DNA of 64,000 nucleotides from Streptomyces fumanus (lineage in GTDB: Bacteria; Actinomycetota; Actinomycetes; Streptomycetales; Streptomycetaceae). The notes under the pieces were generated by a model, which searched no databases, had not been told where the DNA came from, and worked only from the letters and a program-made list of their open reading frames with translations. Numbering within the stretch: position 1 is the stretch's first letter; each line of letters opens with the position of its first letter. The stretch lies in contig NZ_BNBI01000022.1 of the NCBI RefSeq assembly GCF_014655295.1, positions 1-64,000 of the forward strand, written 5' to 3'. Positions 52,181 to 60,369 of this stretch are shown piece by piece. Position numbers and translations under genes: made by a program.

Positions 52181-53104
52181 CTAGGCCCGCGGTGGCTGGT
52201 GCAGGCCGAGGTTCTCGTAGATCTCCAGCGTCGCCGTGGAGTTGTTGAGCGTGATGAAGTGCAGTCCGGGCACACCCTCGGCCAGCAGTCGCGCGCAGAA
52301 CTCCGTGGCGAACTCGATGCCAATGGAGCGTACAGCGGTCGGATCGTCCTTTGCTGTGAGGATCCGTTCTTTCAACGCGGCCGGGAACGAGGCGTTGCTG
52401 AGCTTGGGCAGCCTTTCCAGCATTTTCACACTGGTCACCGGCATGACCTCGGGGATGATCGGGGTCGCGCAGCCGGCCGCCGCCACCCGGTCGCGCAGGC
52501 GCAGGTACGACTCGGGGTGGAAGAACATCTGGGTGATCGCGTAGTCGGCGCCGGCCCGGCACTTGTCGACGAAGTGCCCCAGGTCGGTGTCCGGGTCGGC
52601 GGAGCGCGGGTGCATCTCCGGGAAGGCGGCCACGCCGACGCAGAAGTCGCCGGACTCCTTGATGAGTTCGACGAGCTCGGCGGCGTAGGTCAGGCCCTGG
52701 GGGTGCGGGACCCAGTCGGCCGTGGGGTCGCCGGGCGGGTCGCCGCGCACGGCGAGCATGTTGCGGATGCCCGCGTCGGCGTACTGGCCGATGATGTTGC
52801 GCAGCTCCGCCACGGAGTGGTCGACCGCGGTGAGGTGGGCGACGGGGGTGAGGGTGGTGTCGGCGACGATCTGCTGGGTCTCCCGGACCGTGCCGGCCCG
52901 GGTGGAACCGCCCGCCCCGTACGTGACGGAGACGAAGTCCGGAGCGACCGCCTCCACCCTGCGCAGCGCGCTCCACAGGTTCTTCTCGCCCTTGGCCGTC
53001 TTCGGCGCGGAGAACTCGAACGAGTACGTCGTCTTGCCGGACGCGAGCATGTCACGGACGGTGCGTGCGCGATCAGTCCTGGTGGACGCGGTTCCGAGGG
53101 CCAT
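52181..53104 (-). CDS. metF: methylenetetrahydrofolate reductase
   Basis: A 307-residue FAD-dependent TIM-barrel enzyme that reduces 5,10-methylene-THF to 5-methyl-THF for methionine synthesis. Family marks are YSFEFSAPKTAKGEKNLW, the substrate-carboxylate Glu in FEFSAPKT, FVSVTYGAGGSTR, NMLAVRGDPPGD, and FFHPESYLRLRDRV-PIIPEVMP in the C-terminal half. ATG at 53104. It follows thiE by 65 bp, which includes three TTGTC repeats. Methyl-THF supply and thiamine synthesis are linked here only by position. Confidence 0.96.
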   Translation of the reverse strand: MALGTASTRTDRARTVRDMLASGKTTYSFEFSAPKTAKGEKNLWSALRRVEAVAPDFVSVTYGAGGSTRAGTVRETQQIVADTTLTPVAHLTAVDHSVAELRNIIGQYADAGIRNMLAVRGDPPGDPTADWVPHPQGLTYAAELVELIKESGDFCVGVAAFPEMHPRSADPDTDLGHFVDKCRAGADYAITQMFFHPESYLRLRDRVAAAGCATPIIPEVMPVTSVKMLERLPKLSNASFPAALKERILTAKDDPTAVRSIGIEFATEFCARLLAEGVPGLHFITLNNSTATLEIYENLGLHQPPRA

Positions 53105-53169
53105 ACCGGCAGGTTAGCCAGGGCGCGCCGGTCCCCCAACCGGAAGCGAAGGATTGTCCGAATTGTCGA

Positions 53170-53862
53170 TTAGTTGTCCACCCCTTGGACAGCGGGGGCG
53201 GAGCGCAGTTTCTTGGCGAACTCGGCCGCCGCGGCGCCCGGGTCCTCGGCCTCGGTGAGCGCGCGGACGACGACGACCCGGCGGGCGCCCGCGTCCAGGA
53301 CCTGGTCCAGGGTGCCGAGGTCGATGCCGCCGATGGCGAACCAGGGGCGGTCGGTGCCCAGCCCGGCGGCGTAACGGACCAGGTCCAGGCCGGGGGCGTG
53401 GCGGCCGGGCTTGGTGGGGGTCGGCCAGCACGGGCCGGTGCAGAAGTAGTCGACGCCGTCCTGCGCGGCCGCCGCGGCGGCCTCGGCCTCGGCGTGGGTG
53501 GAGCGGCCGATGAGGACGTCCGGCCCGAGGACGGCGCGGGCCGCGGGCACCGGCAGGTCGCCCTGGCCGAGGTGGAGCACGTCGGCGCGGGCGGCGTGAG
53601 CGACGTCCGCCCGGTCGTTGACCGCGAGCAGCTTGCCGTGCCGGGCACAGGCGTCGGCGAGGACGGCCAGGTGCTCCAGCTCCTCCGCGGCCTCCATGCC
53701 CTTGTCCCGCAACTGCACGATGTCGACGCCGCCGGCCAGCACCGCGTCCAGGAACTCCGGCAGGTCGCCCTGGCGCTTGCGCGCGTCGGTGCACAGGTAC
53801 AGCCGGGCGTCGGCCAGCTTCTCACGCGCGGTGGCGCCCCCGCTGTCGGCGGTTTCGGGCAT
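53170..53862 (-). CDS. thiE: thiamine-phosphate synthase
   Basis: A 230-residue TIM-barrel enzyme that joins HMP pyrophosphate to the thiazole phosphate. Pyrophosphate- and substrate-binding motifs are VDIVQLRDKG, LLAVNDRADVAHAARADVLHLGQGDLP, GVDYFCTGPCWPTPTKPG and WFAIGGIDLGTLDQVLDAGARRVVVVRAL. ATG at 53862 behind GGGGGAGTCCCGT. It is transcribed leftward, away from thiOSG, with the Rv2175c-like and flavoprotein genes in between. No TPP riboswitch is seen ahead of it. Confidence 0.95.
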   Translation of the reverse strand: MPETADSGGATAREKLADARLYLCTDARKRQGDLPEFLDAVLAGGVDIVQLRDKGMEAAEELEHLAVLADACARHGKLLAVNDRADVAHAARADVLHLGQGDLPVPAARAVLGPDVLIGRSTHAEAEAAAAAAQDGVDYFCTGPCWPTPTKPGRHAPGLDLVRYAAGLGTDRPWFAIGGIDLGTLDQVLDAGARRVVVVRALTEAEDPGAAAAEFAKKLRSAPAVQGVDN

Positions 53863-54068
53863 ACGGGACTCCCCCTCTGGTCGGTGGCGCGCCGGCGGGC
53901 GGCACCGGTCGGCGGTGGCGCACCCGGCGGCGGCGCCGGATCAGGACGGCGCACCCGCACCGGCGCGCCACGCGGTGGTGGCGCCCGGCGCGGGCGGCGC
54001 CGGTCTTCGGCGGCGCACCGGCCGGGCCCCCTCGGGGGCGCGGCCCGTACGCCGGGTGGTCGGTCGGG
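53863..54068. repeat. imperfect GGCGGCGCACCGG-type repeats and a small hairpin
   Basis: The 206 bp between thiE and the Rv2175c-like gene hold four or five variants of GGTCGGCGGTGGCGCACCGG. A GCCCC-CTCG-GGGGC hairpin at 54026-54039 is a possible terminator of the Rv2175c-like gene. No gene is seen. Confidence 0.45.
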
Positions 54069-54434
54069 TCAGACGGCGAGCGCCTGGGCGCGGCGCTTCA
54101 CCTCCGTGCCGCGATTCTCGCTCAGCGCCTGCGCGGGGGTGCCGGGCAGGGACGGGTCCGGCGTGAAGAGCCACTCCAGCATCTCCTCGTCCGTGAACCC
54201 GTCGTCACGCAGCAGCGTCAGGGTCCCGGTCAGGCCCTTGACCACTTTGTCCCCGTCGATGAAGGCGGCGGGCACGTGCAGCGCGCGGTTCTCCCCGCGG
54301 CGTACGGCGATGAGCTGGCCCTCCTTGACCAACTGCCGGACGCGGGTCACCTCCACGTCGAGCATCTCGGCGATGTCGGGCAGGGTGAGCCATGCGGGGA
54401 CGAGAGCATCGATCTTTGCGTCAATCTCGGTCAC
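54069..54434 (-). CDS. Rv2175c-family winged-helix DNA-binding protein
   Basis: A 121-residue cytoplasmic protein. The N-terminal helix-turn-helix region is ALVPAWLTLPDIAEMLDVEVTRVRQLVKEGQLIAVRRGENRALHVPAAFIDGDKVVKGL, as in mycobacterial Rv2175c. The C-terminal part is DDGFTDEEMLEWLFTPDPSLPGTPAQALSENRGTEVKRRAQALAV. In Mycobacterium, Rv2175c binds DNA and is phosphorylated by PknL, encoded next to it. Here a PASTA kinase is encoded 4 kb away. GTG at 54434. Its DNA target is unknown. Confidence 0.85.
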   Translation of the reverse strand: MTEIDAKIDALVPAWLTLPDIAEMLDVEVTRVRQLVKEGQLIAVRRGENRALHVPAAFIDGDKVVKGLTGTLTLLRDDGFTDEEMLEWLFTPDPSLPGTPAQALSENRGTEVKRRAQALAV

Positions 54435-54498
54435 GTATCCAGCCTGCCATCTGCCACTGACACTAGGAAGCCGGACCCGTCCGACCAGGGCGGACGGG

Positions 54499-55740
54499 CT
54501 ACGCGACGGCCGCCTTCAGCGGCCGGGCCGGGTCGGTCAGCAGCCCCGGGTCCAGGGGCGTGCCCGCGTCGATCAGCCGCTTGCCCTGGGCGAGGTCGCG
54601 CGGGCGGCCGACCGCCAGCAGGGCGACCAGGCGGTCGCCGCGCAGCCAGCACACCGTCCAGGCGGGGCCGGACGGGTCGCCGCGCCACAGCGTGGTGTCG
54701 GCGGCGGTGTGGTGACCGGCGTACTGCACGAAGCGGCCGAACTGCTCCGACCAGAAGTACGGCACCGGGTCGTACACCGGCGGCTCCTCGCCCGCCTCGG
54801 CGCCGACGATGCCGGCGGCCACCGTGCGCGGTCCCTGCAGGGCGTTGTCCCAGTGGTGCACGAGCAGCCGCTCGCCGTACCGGCGGGAGGGGAAGGACGC
54901 GCAGTCGCCGACCGCGTGGACGTCCGGCACCGAGGTGCGCAGTTGCTCGTCGGCGAGGACCTCGCCGTGCGCGCCGAGCGCGATGCCGGACCCGGCCAGC
55001 CAGGCGGTGGCGGGGCGGGCGCCGATGCCGACGACGACCGCGCCGGCGGGCACGCGCGTGCCGTCGTCGAGAACCACCGCGCCGGGCTCGACGCGGGCCA
55101 CGCGCGCGTGGGTGCGCAGCACGGCGCCGGCGTCGGCGTACCAGCCGGCCATCGGCGCCGCGACCTCGGCGGGCAGCGCGCCGGCCAGCGGGCGGTCGGC
55201 GGCCTCCACGACGGTCACCGCGCAGCCCGCCTCCCGCGCGGCGGTGGCGAACTCGGCGCCGATCCAGCCCGCGCCGACCACCACGATGTCGTGCTGCCGG
55301 GCGAGCACCGGGCGCAGTTGCTCGGCGTCGTCCAGGGTGCGCAGCAGATGGACGCCGGGGACGCCCTCGGTGCCGGGCAGCCGGACCGGTTCGGCGCCGG
55401 TGGCCAGCACCAGGGCGTCGTACGGCACCGGGCCGGCGGAGGTGTCCAGGAGGCGGGCGCCGGGGCGGACGCCCAGGGCCTCGCAGCCGAGCCGGAGTTC
55501 GATGCCGAGCGCCTCGAAGTCGACGTCGAAGGCGGAGCCCTCGGCGGTGCCGAGGAGGACGGCCTTGGACAGCGGGGGCCGGTCGTAGGGCTGGTGGGGT
55601 TCGGCACCGATCACGGTCACCGTGCCGGTGAACCCCTGTTCGCGCAGGGCGACGGCCGTCTGCACGCCGGCCATGCCCGCTCCCACGACGACCACGCGCC
55701 GCCGCGCGGACGCCGTCCGTTCCTGCGTCTGATCGCTCAC
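54499..55740 (-). CDS. NAD(P)/FAD-dependent ferredoxin-reductase-like protein
   Basis: A 413-residue flavoprotein of the rubredoxin/ferredoxin reductase type. FAD-binding fold RVVVVGAGMAGVQTAVALREQGFTG; YDRPPLSKAVLLG is characteristic of oxygenase-coupled ferredoxin reductases. NAD-binding fold IVVVGAGWIGAEFATAAREAG; second FAD motif TSVPDVHAVGDCASFPSRRYG. GTG at 55740. A perfect palindrome (55759-55771) sits 19 bp upstream, between this gene and the divergent thiO leader. It would pass electrons to a ferredoxin; no oxygenase is encoded nearby. Confidence 0.9.
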   Translation of the reverse strand: MSDQTQERTASARRRVVVVGAGMAGVQTAVALREQGFTGTVTVIGAEPHQPYDRPPLSKAVLLGTAEGSAFDVDFEALGIELRLGCEALGVRPGARLLDTSAGPVPYDALVLATGAEPVRLPGTEGVPGVHLLRTLDDAEQLRPVLARQHDIVVVGAGWIGAEFATAAREAGCAVTVVEAADRPLAGALPAEVAAPMAGWYADAGAVLRTHARVARVEPGAVVLDDGTRVPAGAVVVGIGARPATAWLAGSGIALGAHGEVLADEQLRTSVPDVHAVGDCASFPSRRYGERLLVHHWDNALQGPRTVAAGIVGAEAGEEPPVYDPVPYFWSEQFGRFVQYAGHHTAADTTLWRGDPSGPAWTVCWLRGDRLVALLAVGRPRDLAQGKRLIDAGTPLDPGLLTDPARPLKAAVA

Positions 55741-55758
55741 CTGATCACCATAGACACC

Positions 55759-55771
55759 TGACGGTCCGTCA
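55759..55771. promoter_or_regulatory. palindromic operator candidate TGACGGTCCGTCA (copy 2)
   Basis: It is the reverse complement of the element at 51063-51075, so the two are identical as duplex DNA. Located 19-31 bp ahead of the flavoprotein GTG and about 90 bp before the thiO promoter region, it is well placed to block the flavoprotein promoter. A TetR-type repressor is the simplest reader; none is encoded in this window. Confidence 0.55.
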
Positions 55772-55860
55772 AGCAGGGGGCACGGTGAGTGAGGTGTTGC
55801 ACAGCCCTCCGCCGGGCCCGCCGCCGGGACACTCCCTTACCGGCGCGGGAAGCGAGCGGT

Positions 55861-55866
55861 TAGGGT
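55861..55866 (+). promoter_or_regulatory. candidate -10 of the thiOSG operon
   Basis: TAGGGT, with TTACCG 18 bp upstream (55837-55842) as a weak -35. It would start the transcript near 55873, just ahead of the TPP aptamer. Confidence 0.35.
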
Positions 55867-55883
55867 GGCCGACGTAACGCACT

Positions 55884-55971
55884 CGCGGGAGCCCGGACGC
55901 ACCGGGCTGAGAGGGAGGCTGGCGGCCTCCGACCGTACGAACCTGATCCGGGTCATGCCGGCGAAGGGAGG
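55884..55971 (+). promoter_or_regulatory. TPP riboswitch (thi box)
   Basis: The conserved aptamer is clear: CGGGAGCCC and ACCGGGCTGAGAGGGAGG in the first half, then GACCGTACGAACCTGATCCGG and GCCGGCGAAGGGAGG in the second half. One deviation is GGTCATGCC in place of the common GGTAATGCC. The aptamer ends in GGGAGGGG, which also serves as the ribosome site of thiO 13 nt before its ATG. So thiamine pyrophosphate binding should block translation directly. Confidence 0.95.
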
Positions 55972-55983
55972 GGCTGGACGCCC

Positions 55984-57162
55984 ATGCCGTCCGAGCGATC
56001 CACACGCACCCCGGACGTCCTCGTCGTCGGGGGCGGCATCATCGGCCTGGTCACCGCCTGGCGGGCCGCGCAGCGCGGGCTGGCCACGGCGGTGGTCGAC
56101 CCGGCGCCGGGCGGCGGGGCGGCCCGGGTGGCGGCCGGGATGCTGGCCGCCGTCACCGAGCTGCACTACGGCGAGCAGACCCTGCTCGCGCTGAACCTCG
56201 CGTCGGCCCGCCGCTACCCCGCCTTCGCGGCCGAGCTGGCCGAGGCGACCGGGCACGACCTCGGGTACCGCCGGTGCGGCACCCTGGCCGTCGCGCTCGA
56301 CGCCGACGACCGCGCCCACCTGCGGGACCTGCACGCCTTCCAGGTGCGTTCGGGCCTGGACGCGCAGTGGCTGTCGGGGCGTGAGTGCCGGCGCCTGGAG
56401 CCGATGCTCGCGCCGGGCGTGCGCGGGGGGCTGCGGGTGGACGGCGACCACCAGATCGACCCCCGGCGGCTCGCCCGCGCCCTGGTCACCGCCTGCGAGC
56501 GGGCCGGGGTGGTCCTGCACCGGGTGCGCGCCGAGCGGCTGACCGTGGTCCGGGACCGGGCGGCGGGCGTGGTCACCGAGGACGGTACGGCGCTGGCGGC
56601 CGGCCGGGTGGTGCTGGCCGCGGGCAGCCTCAGCGGACGGCTCCCGGGCGTGCCGGAGGAGGTCCTGCCGCCGGTACGGCCGGTGAAGGGGCAGGTCCTG
56701 CGGCTGGCCATGCCGGCGGACCGGCCGCCGCTGCTGCACCGCACGGTCCGCGCGGTGGTCCGCGGCAACCCGCTCTACCTGGTGCCCCGGGAGAGCGGCG
56801 AACTCGTCGTCGGCGCCACCAGCGAGGAGCTGGGCTGGGACACCACGGTCACCGCCGGCGGCGTGTACGAGCTGCTGCGCGACGCCCACGAGCTGGTCCC
56901 GGGCATCACCGAGCTGCCCCTGACGGAGACCCTGGCGGGGCTGCGGCCCGGCTCCCCGGACAACGCGCCGCTGCTCGGCCCGACCGCGCTGGACGGGCTG
57001 CTGCTGGCCACCGGCCACTTCCGCAACGGCGTGCTGCTCACCCCGGTCACCGGCGACGTCATGGCCCATCTGCTGACCACCGGCGGGCTTCCCGAGGAGG
57101 CCCGCCCGTTCACCCCCCGGCGCTTCGACACCGCCGCCGTCCCCACGGAGCAGCCCGTATGA
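55984..57162 (+). CDS. thiO: glycine oxidase ThiO
   Basis: A 392-residue FAD enzyme that oxidises glycine to the imine used to build the thiazole ring of thiamine. FAD fold DVLVVGGGIIGLVTAWRAAQRG; DAO family marks GGGAARVAAGMLAAVTELHYGE, VDGDHQIDPRRLARAL and the C-terminal LAGLRPGSPDNAPLLGP with GHFRNGVLLTPVTG. ATG at 55984 is directly behind the TPP riboswitch. The stop overlaps the thiS ATG (ATGA). Confidence 0.95.
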   Translation: MPSERSTRTPDVLVVGGGIIGLVTAWRAAQRGLATAVVDPAPGGGAARVAAGMLAAVTELHYGEQTLLALNLASARRYPAFAAELAEATGHDLGYRRCGTLAVALDADDRAHLRDLHAFQVRSGLDAQWLSGRECRRLEPMLAPGVRGGLRVDGDHQIDPRRLARALVTACERAGVVLHRVRAERLTVVRDRAAGVVTEDGTALAAGRVVLAAGSLSGRLPGVPEEVLPPVRPVKGQVLRLAMPADRPPLLHRTVRAVVRGNPLYLVPRESGELVVGATSEELGWDTTVTAGGVYELLRDAHELVPGITELPLTETLAGLRPGSPDNAPLLGPTALDGLLLATGHFRNGVLLTPVTGDVMAHLLTTGGLPEEARPFTPRRFDTAAVPTEQPV

Positions 57163-57359
57163 ACATCTCGGTCAACGGGGAGCCGCGCGAGGTGGCTCCC
57201 GGCACCGCCCTGGACGCCCTGGTGCGCACGCTCACCGAGGCGCCCTCCGGAGTGGCCGCCGCCCTCAACGAGACCGTCGTCCCGCGCGCGCGGTGGTCGT
57301 CCACGGCCCTGGCCGACGGCGACCGCGTCGAAGTCCTCACCGCCGTCCAAGGAGGCTGA
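57159..57359 (+). CDS. thiS: sulfur carrier protein ThiS
   Basis: A 66-residue ubiquitin-like carrier (MNISVNGEPREVAPGTALDAL ... ADGDRVEVLTAVQGG). The C-terminal Gly-Gly accepts sulfur as a thiocarboxylate and passes it to ThiG. ATG overlaps the thiO stop by four bases, and the stop lies 3 bp before the thiG ATG, so the three genes are tightly coupled. The short frame is easily lost inside a longer shadow frame. Confidence 0.96.
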   Translation: MNISVNGEPREVAPGTALDALVRTLTEAPSGVAAALNETVVPRARWSSTALADGDRVEVLTAVQGG

Positions 57360-57362
57360 CCC

Positions 57363-58157
57363 ATGGCCGACGACCCCTTCGTCCTCGGTGGTACGTCTTT
57401 CACGTCCCGTCTGATCATGGGCACCGGCGGGGCGCCCAGCCTCGATGTGCTGGAGCGCGCGCTGGTGGCTTCCGGGACCGAGCTGACCACGGTCGCCATG
57501 CGGCGCGTGGACCCGTCGGTGCACGGCTCGGTGCTGTCGGTGCTGGAGCGGCTCGGCATCCGTGTGCTGCCCAACACGGCGGGCTGCTTCACCGCCGGGG
57601 AGGCCGTCCTGACCGCCAGGCTGGCCCGCGAGGCCCTCGGCACCGACCTGGTCAAGCTGGAGGTCATCGCCGACGAGCGGACCCTGCTGCCCGACCCGAT
57701 CGAACTGCTGGACGCGGCCGAGACCCTGGTCGACGACGGGTTCACCGTCCTGCCGTACACCAACGACGACCCGGTGCTGGCACGCAAGCTGGAGGACGTC
57801 GGCTGCGCGGCGATCATGCCGTTGGGCTCGCCGATCGGCTCGGGCCTGGGCATCCGCAACCCGCACAACTTCGAGCTGATCGTCGAGCACGCGCGCGTGC
57901 CGGTGATCCTGGACGCCGGGGCCGGTACGGCGTCGGACGCGGCGCTGGCGATGGAGCTGGGCTGCGCGGGGGTCATGCTGGCCTCGGCGGTGACGCGGGC
58001 GCAGGAGCCGGTGCTGATGGCGGAGGCGATGCGGCACGCGGTGGAGGCGGGCCGGCTCGCCCGGCGGGCCGGGCGCATCCCGCGCCGGCACTTCGCCGAG
58101 GCGTCCTCACCGACGGCCGGCCGGGCGGTGCTGGACCCGGAGCGCCCCGCCTTCTGA
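57363..58157 (+). CDS. thiG: thiazole synthase ThiG
   Basis: A 264-residue TIM-barrel enzyme that makes the thiazole phosphate from deoxyxylulose phosphate, the glycine imine and ThiS thiocarboxylate. FVLGGTSFTSRLIMGTGGAPS opens it. The Schiff-base Lys is in LGTDLVKLEVIADERTLLPD, and the phosphate loop in IMPLGSPIGSGLGIRNP with VILDAGAGTASDAALAMELG. ATG at 57363 behind AAGGAGGCTGACCC. Last gene of thiOSG. Confidence 0.97.
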   Translation: MADDPFVLGGTSFTSRLIMGTGGAPSLDVLERALVASGTELTTVAMRRVDPSVHGSVLSVLERLGIRVLPNTAGCFTAGEAVLTARLAREALGTDLVKLEVIADERTLLPDPIELLDAAETLVDDGFTVLPYTNDDPVLARKLEDVGCAAIMPLGSPIGSGLGIRNPHNFELIVEHARVPVILDAGAGTASDAALAMELGCAGVMLASAVTRAQEPVLMAEAMRHAVEAGRLARRAGRIPRRHFAEASSPTAGRAVLDPERPAF

Positions 58158-58190
58158 CCGGAACCGGCGGCCCCGGCGCGGCTCGGCGCG

Positions 58191-58283
58191 GACGGGCACG
58201 GACCGGCACGGGCCGGCACTCACGGGCCTCGGCACCGGCACGCACGGGCACGGCCCCGGGCACCAACCTCGACACCGGCACCG
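58191..58283. repeat. GGCAC-rich degenerate tandem repeats
   Basis: GGCAC occurs about eight times in some 93 bp (as in ACGGGCACGGACCGGCACGG), in the 229-bp gap between thiG and the kinase gene. No gene is seen there; the repeats may mark slipped-strand expansion. Confidence 0.6.
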
Positions 58284-58373
58284 ACCGGTCCGGCCCCGCG
58301 TGGGTTGCGTCACAGCTCCGCTCCAGTACCGGCCCCCGGCGGCCGGGCCGGACCCCGTGTCGGTGGCGGCTCG

Positions 58374-58379
58374 TAGACT
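58374..58379 (+). promoter_or_regulatory. candidate -10 element of the kinase gene
   Basis: TAGACT matches the Streptomyces TAGRNT -10 pattern and ends 7 nt before the GTG at 58387, with no ribosome site between. A leaderless or near-leaderless transcript is likely. No clear -35. Confidence 0.4.
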
Positions 58380-58386
58380 CACCTGC

Positions 58387-60318
58387 GTGGACACGACCCT
58401 GCAGGACCCTCTGGTCGGGCGGCTGCTCGACGGCCGGTACCGCGTCGACGCGCGGATCGCGGTCGGCGGGATGGCCACGGTCTACCGGGCCGTGGACACC
58501 CGCCTGGACCGCGTGCTCGCGCTGAAGGTGATGCACCCGACGCTGGCGGCCGACGGCGCGTTCGTCGAGCGGTTCATCCGCGAGGCCAAGTCGGTCGCCC
58601 GGCTCGCCCACCCCAATGTGGTGCAGGTCTTCGACCAGGGCACCGACGGGGGATACGTCTACCTGGCGATGGAGTACGTCTCCGGCTGCACCCTGCGGGA
58701 CCTGCTGCGCGAGCGCGGGGCGCTCCAGCCCCGGGCCGCGCTGGACATCCTGGAGCCGGTGCTGGCCGCGCTCGGCGCCGCGCACCTCGCCGGGTTCGTG
58801 CACCGCGACATGAAGCCGGAGAACGTGCTGATCGGGGACGACGGCCGGGTCAAGGTCGCCGACTTCGGACTGGTCCGGGCCGTGGACACGGTCACCAGCA
58901 GCACCGGCGCGGTCCTGGGCACCGTCTCCTACCTGGCGCCCGAGCAGATCGAGCAGGGCACCGCCGACCCCCGGGTCGACGTGTACGCGTGCGGTGTCGT
59001 CCTGTACGAGATGCTGACCGGCGCCAAGCCGCACCAGGGGGACTCCCCCGCCCAGGTGCTCTACCAGCACCTCAACGAGGACGTGCCGCCGCCGTCGGCC
59101 GCCGTGCCCGGCCTGGCGTTCGAGCTGGACGAGCTGGTCGCCTCGGCGACCGCCCGGAACCCGGAGGTCCGCCCGTACGACGCCGTGGCGCTGCTCGCCG
59201 AGGCCCGCCGGGCGCGCGGCGCGCTCACCGACGAGCAGTTGGACGCCGTACCGCCGCAGGCGCTGGCCCAGGCGCACGACAACGCGGACGACCGCACCAG
59301 CGTGCTCCCGCGCTCCCTGGCCGTGCGGCCGCTGCCGGTGAACGAGGCCGACGAGGTCACGGACGCGTTCCACCGCACCAGCAGACTGGCGGCCCCGCCG
59401 CCGGAGCCCCCGCGGCGCGGCGGCCCGGGGGTGCGGCGCGGTCCGCTCGCCGTCGTCGTCGCCGTCCTGCTGGCGCTCGGCGTCGGCGCGGGCGTCTGGT
59501 ACATCAACTCCGGCCAGTTCACCAAGGTCCCGCCGCTGCTGGAGAAGACCGAGGCGCAGGCCCGGGACCGGCTGGCGGACGCGGGCCTGGCCGTCGGCGA
59601 CGTGGAGCACGCGTACAGCGACACGGTGAAGCGCGGGGCGGTGATCAGCACCGACCCGGCGGCGGGCACCCGGATCCGCGGCAACGACTCCGTCTCGCTC
59701 ACCGTCTCCGACGGCCCCGAGACGGTGAAGCTGGCCGATCTGAACGGCTACAAGCTGGACCGGGCCCGGTCCGTGCTGAAGCAGGACGGGCTGGAGCCGG
59801 GCATGGTCACCCAGGCGTTCAGCGAGGACGTGCCCAAGGGCTTCGTGGTCGCCACCGCCCCGAAGGCGGGCACGACGGTGCGGGCCGGTTCCGCGGTGGC
59901 GCTCACCGTCAGCAAGGGCCGAGCGGTGGAGGTGCCGGACGTCACCGGCGAGGACCTCGCCGACGCGCGGGCCGACCTGGCGGAGGCCGGGCTGAAGGTG
60001 AAGGTCGCCGCCGAGCGGGTCACCTCCGACGACCACGAGGCCGGTCAGGTCGCCCGGCAGACCCCGGCCGACGGCAGCCGGGTCGCCGAGGGCGGCACGG
60101 TGACGCTGACCCTGTCCAAGGGCCCGGAGCTGGTCGAGGTCCCGGACGTGGTCGGCGACAGCGTGGACGACGCCAAGGAGGAGCTGGCGGCGGCCGGGTT
60201 CGAGGTGAAGGAGGACCGGGGGCTGCTCGGGCTGTTCGGCGACACCGTCAAGAGCCAGTCCGTCGAGGGCGGCGACACCGCCCCGAAGGGCTCCACGATC
60301 ACCCTGAAGATCCGCTGA
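58387..60318 (+). CDS. PASTA-domain Ser/Thr protein kinase (PknL-like)
   Basis: A 643-residue bitopic kinase. Kinase domain (about 18-275): Gly loop IAVGGMATVY, Lys47 in LALKVM, catalytic loop VHRDMKPENVL (Asp141), DFG at about 159, activation loop TVTSSTGAVLGTVSYLAPEQ. A Pro/Arg juxtamembrane linker, a membrane helix (about 353-376, GPLAVVVAVLLALGVGAGVWYI) and four PASTA repeats (about 380-643) follow. PASTA domains sense peptidoglycan fragments or lipid II in related kinases. GTG at 58387 (MDTTLQDPLVGRLLDGRY). Nearby Rv2175c-like and DAHP synthase genes match the pknL neighbourhood of Mycobacterium. Confidence 0.95.
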   Translation: MDTTLQDPLVGRLLDGRYRVDARIAVGGMATVYRAVDTRLDRVLALKVMHPTLAADGAFVERFIREAKSVARLAHPNVVQVFDQGTDGGYVYLAMEYVSGCTLRDLLRERGALQPRAALDILEPVLAALGAAHLAGFVHRDMKPENVLIGDDGRVKVADFGLVRAVDTVTSSTGAVLGTVSYLAPEQIEQGTADPRVDVYACGVVLYEMLTGAKPHQGDSPAQVLYQHLNEDVPPPSAAVPGLAFELDELVASATARNPEVRPYDAVALLAEARRARGALTDEQLDAVPPQALAQAHDNADDRTSVLPRSLAVRPLPVNEADEVTDAFHRTSRLAAPPPEPPRRGGPGVRRGPLAVVVAVLLALGVGAGVWYINSGQFTKVPPLLEKTEAQARDRLADAGLAVGDVEHAYSDTVKRGAVISTDPAAGTRIRGNDSVSLTVSDGPETVKLADLNGYKLDRARSVLKQDGLEPGMVTQAFSEDVPKGFVVATAPKAGTTVRAGSAVALTVSKGRAVEVPDVTGEDLADARADLAEAGLKVKVAAERVTSDDHEAGQVARQTPADGSRVAEGGTVTLTLSKGPELVEVPDVVGDSVDDAKEELAAAGFEVKEDRGLLGLFGDTVKSQSVEGGDTAPKGSTITLKIR

Positions 60319-60369
60319 CCCGGCCCCGTACGCGGTCGGCCCGGGGACCCTGGCATCCTGGGTCGGGAG

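Noticed and set aside
52125..52976. N-terminal extension of the Y/Q/G-rich membrane protein across metF
   Set aside because: It is the antisense-like wrong frame of metF; the ATG at 52124 has a good ribosome site.
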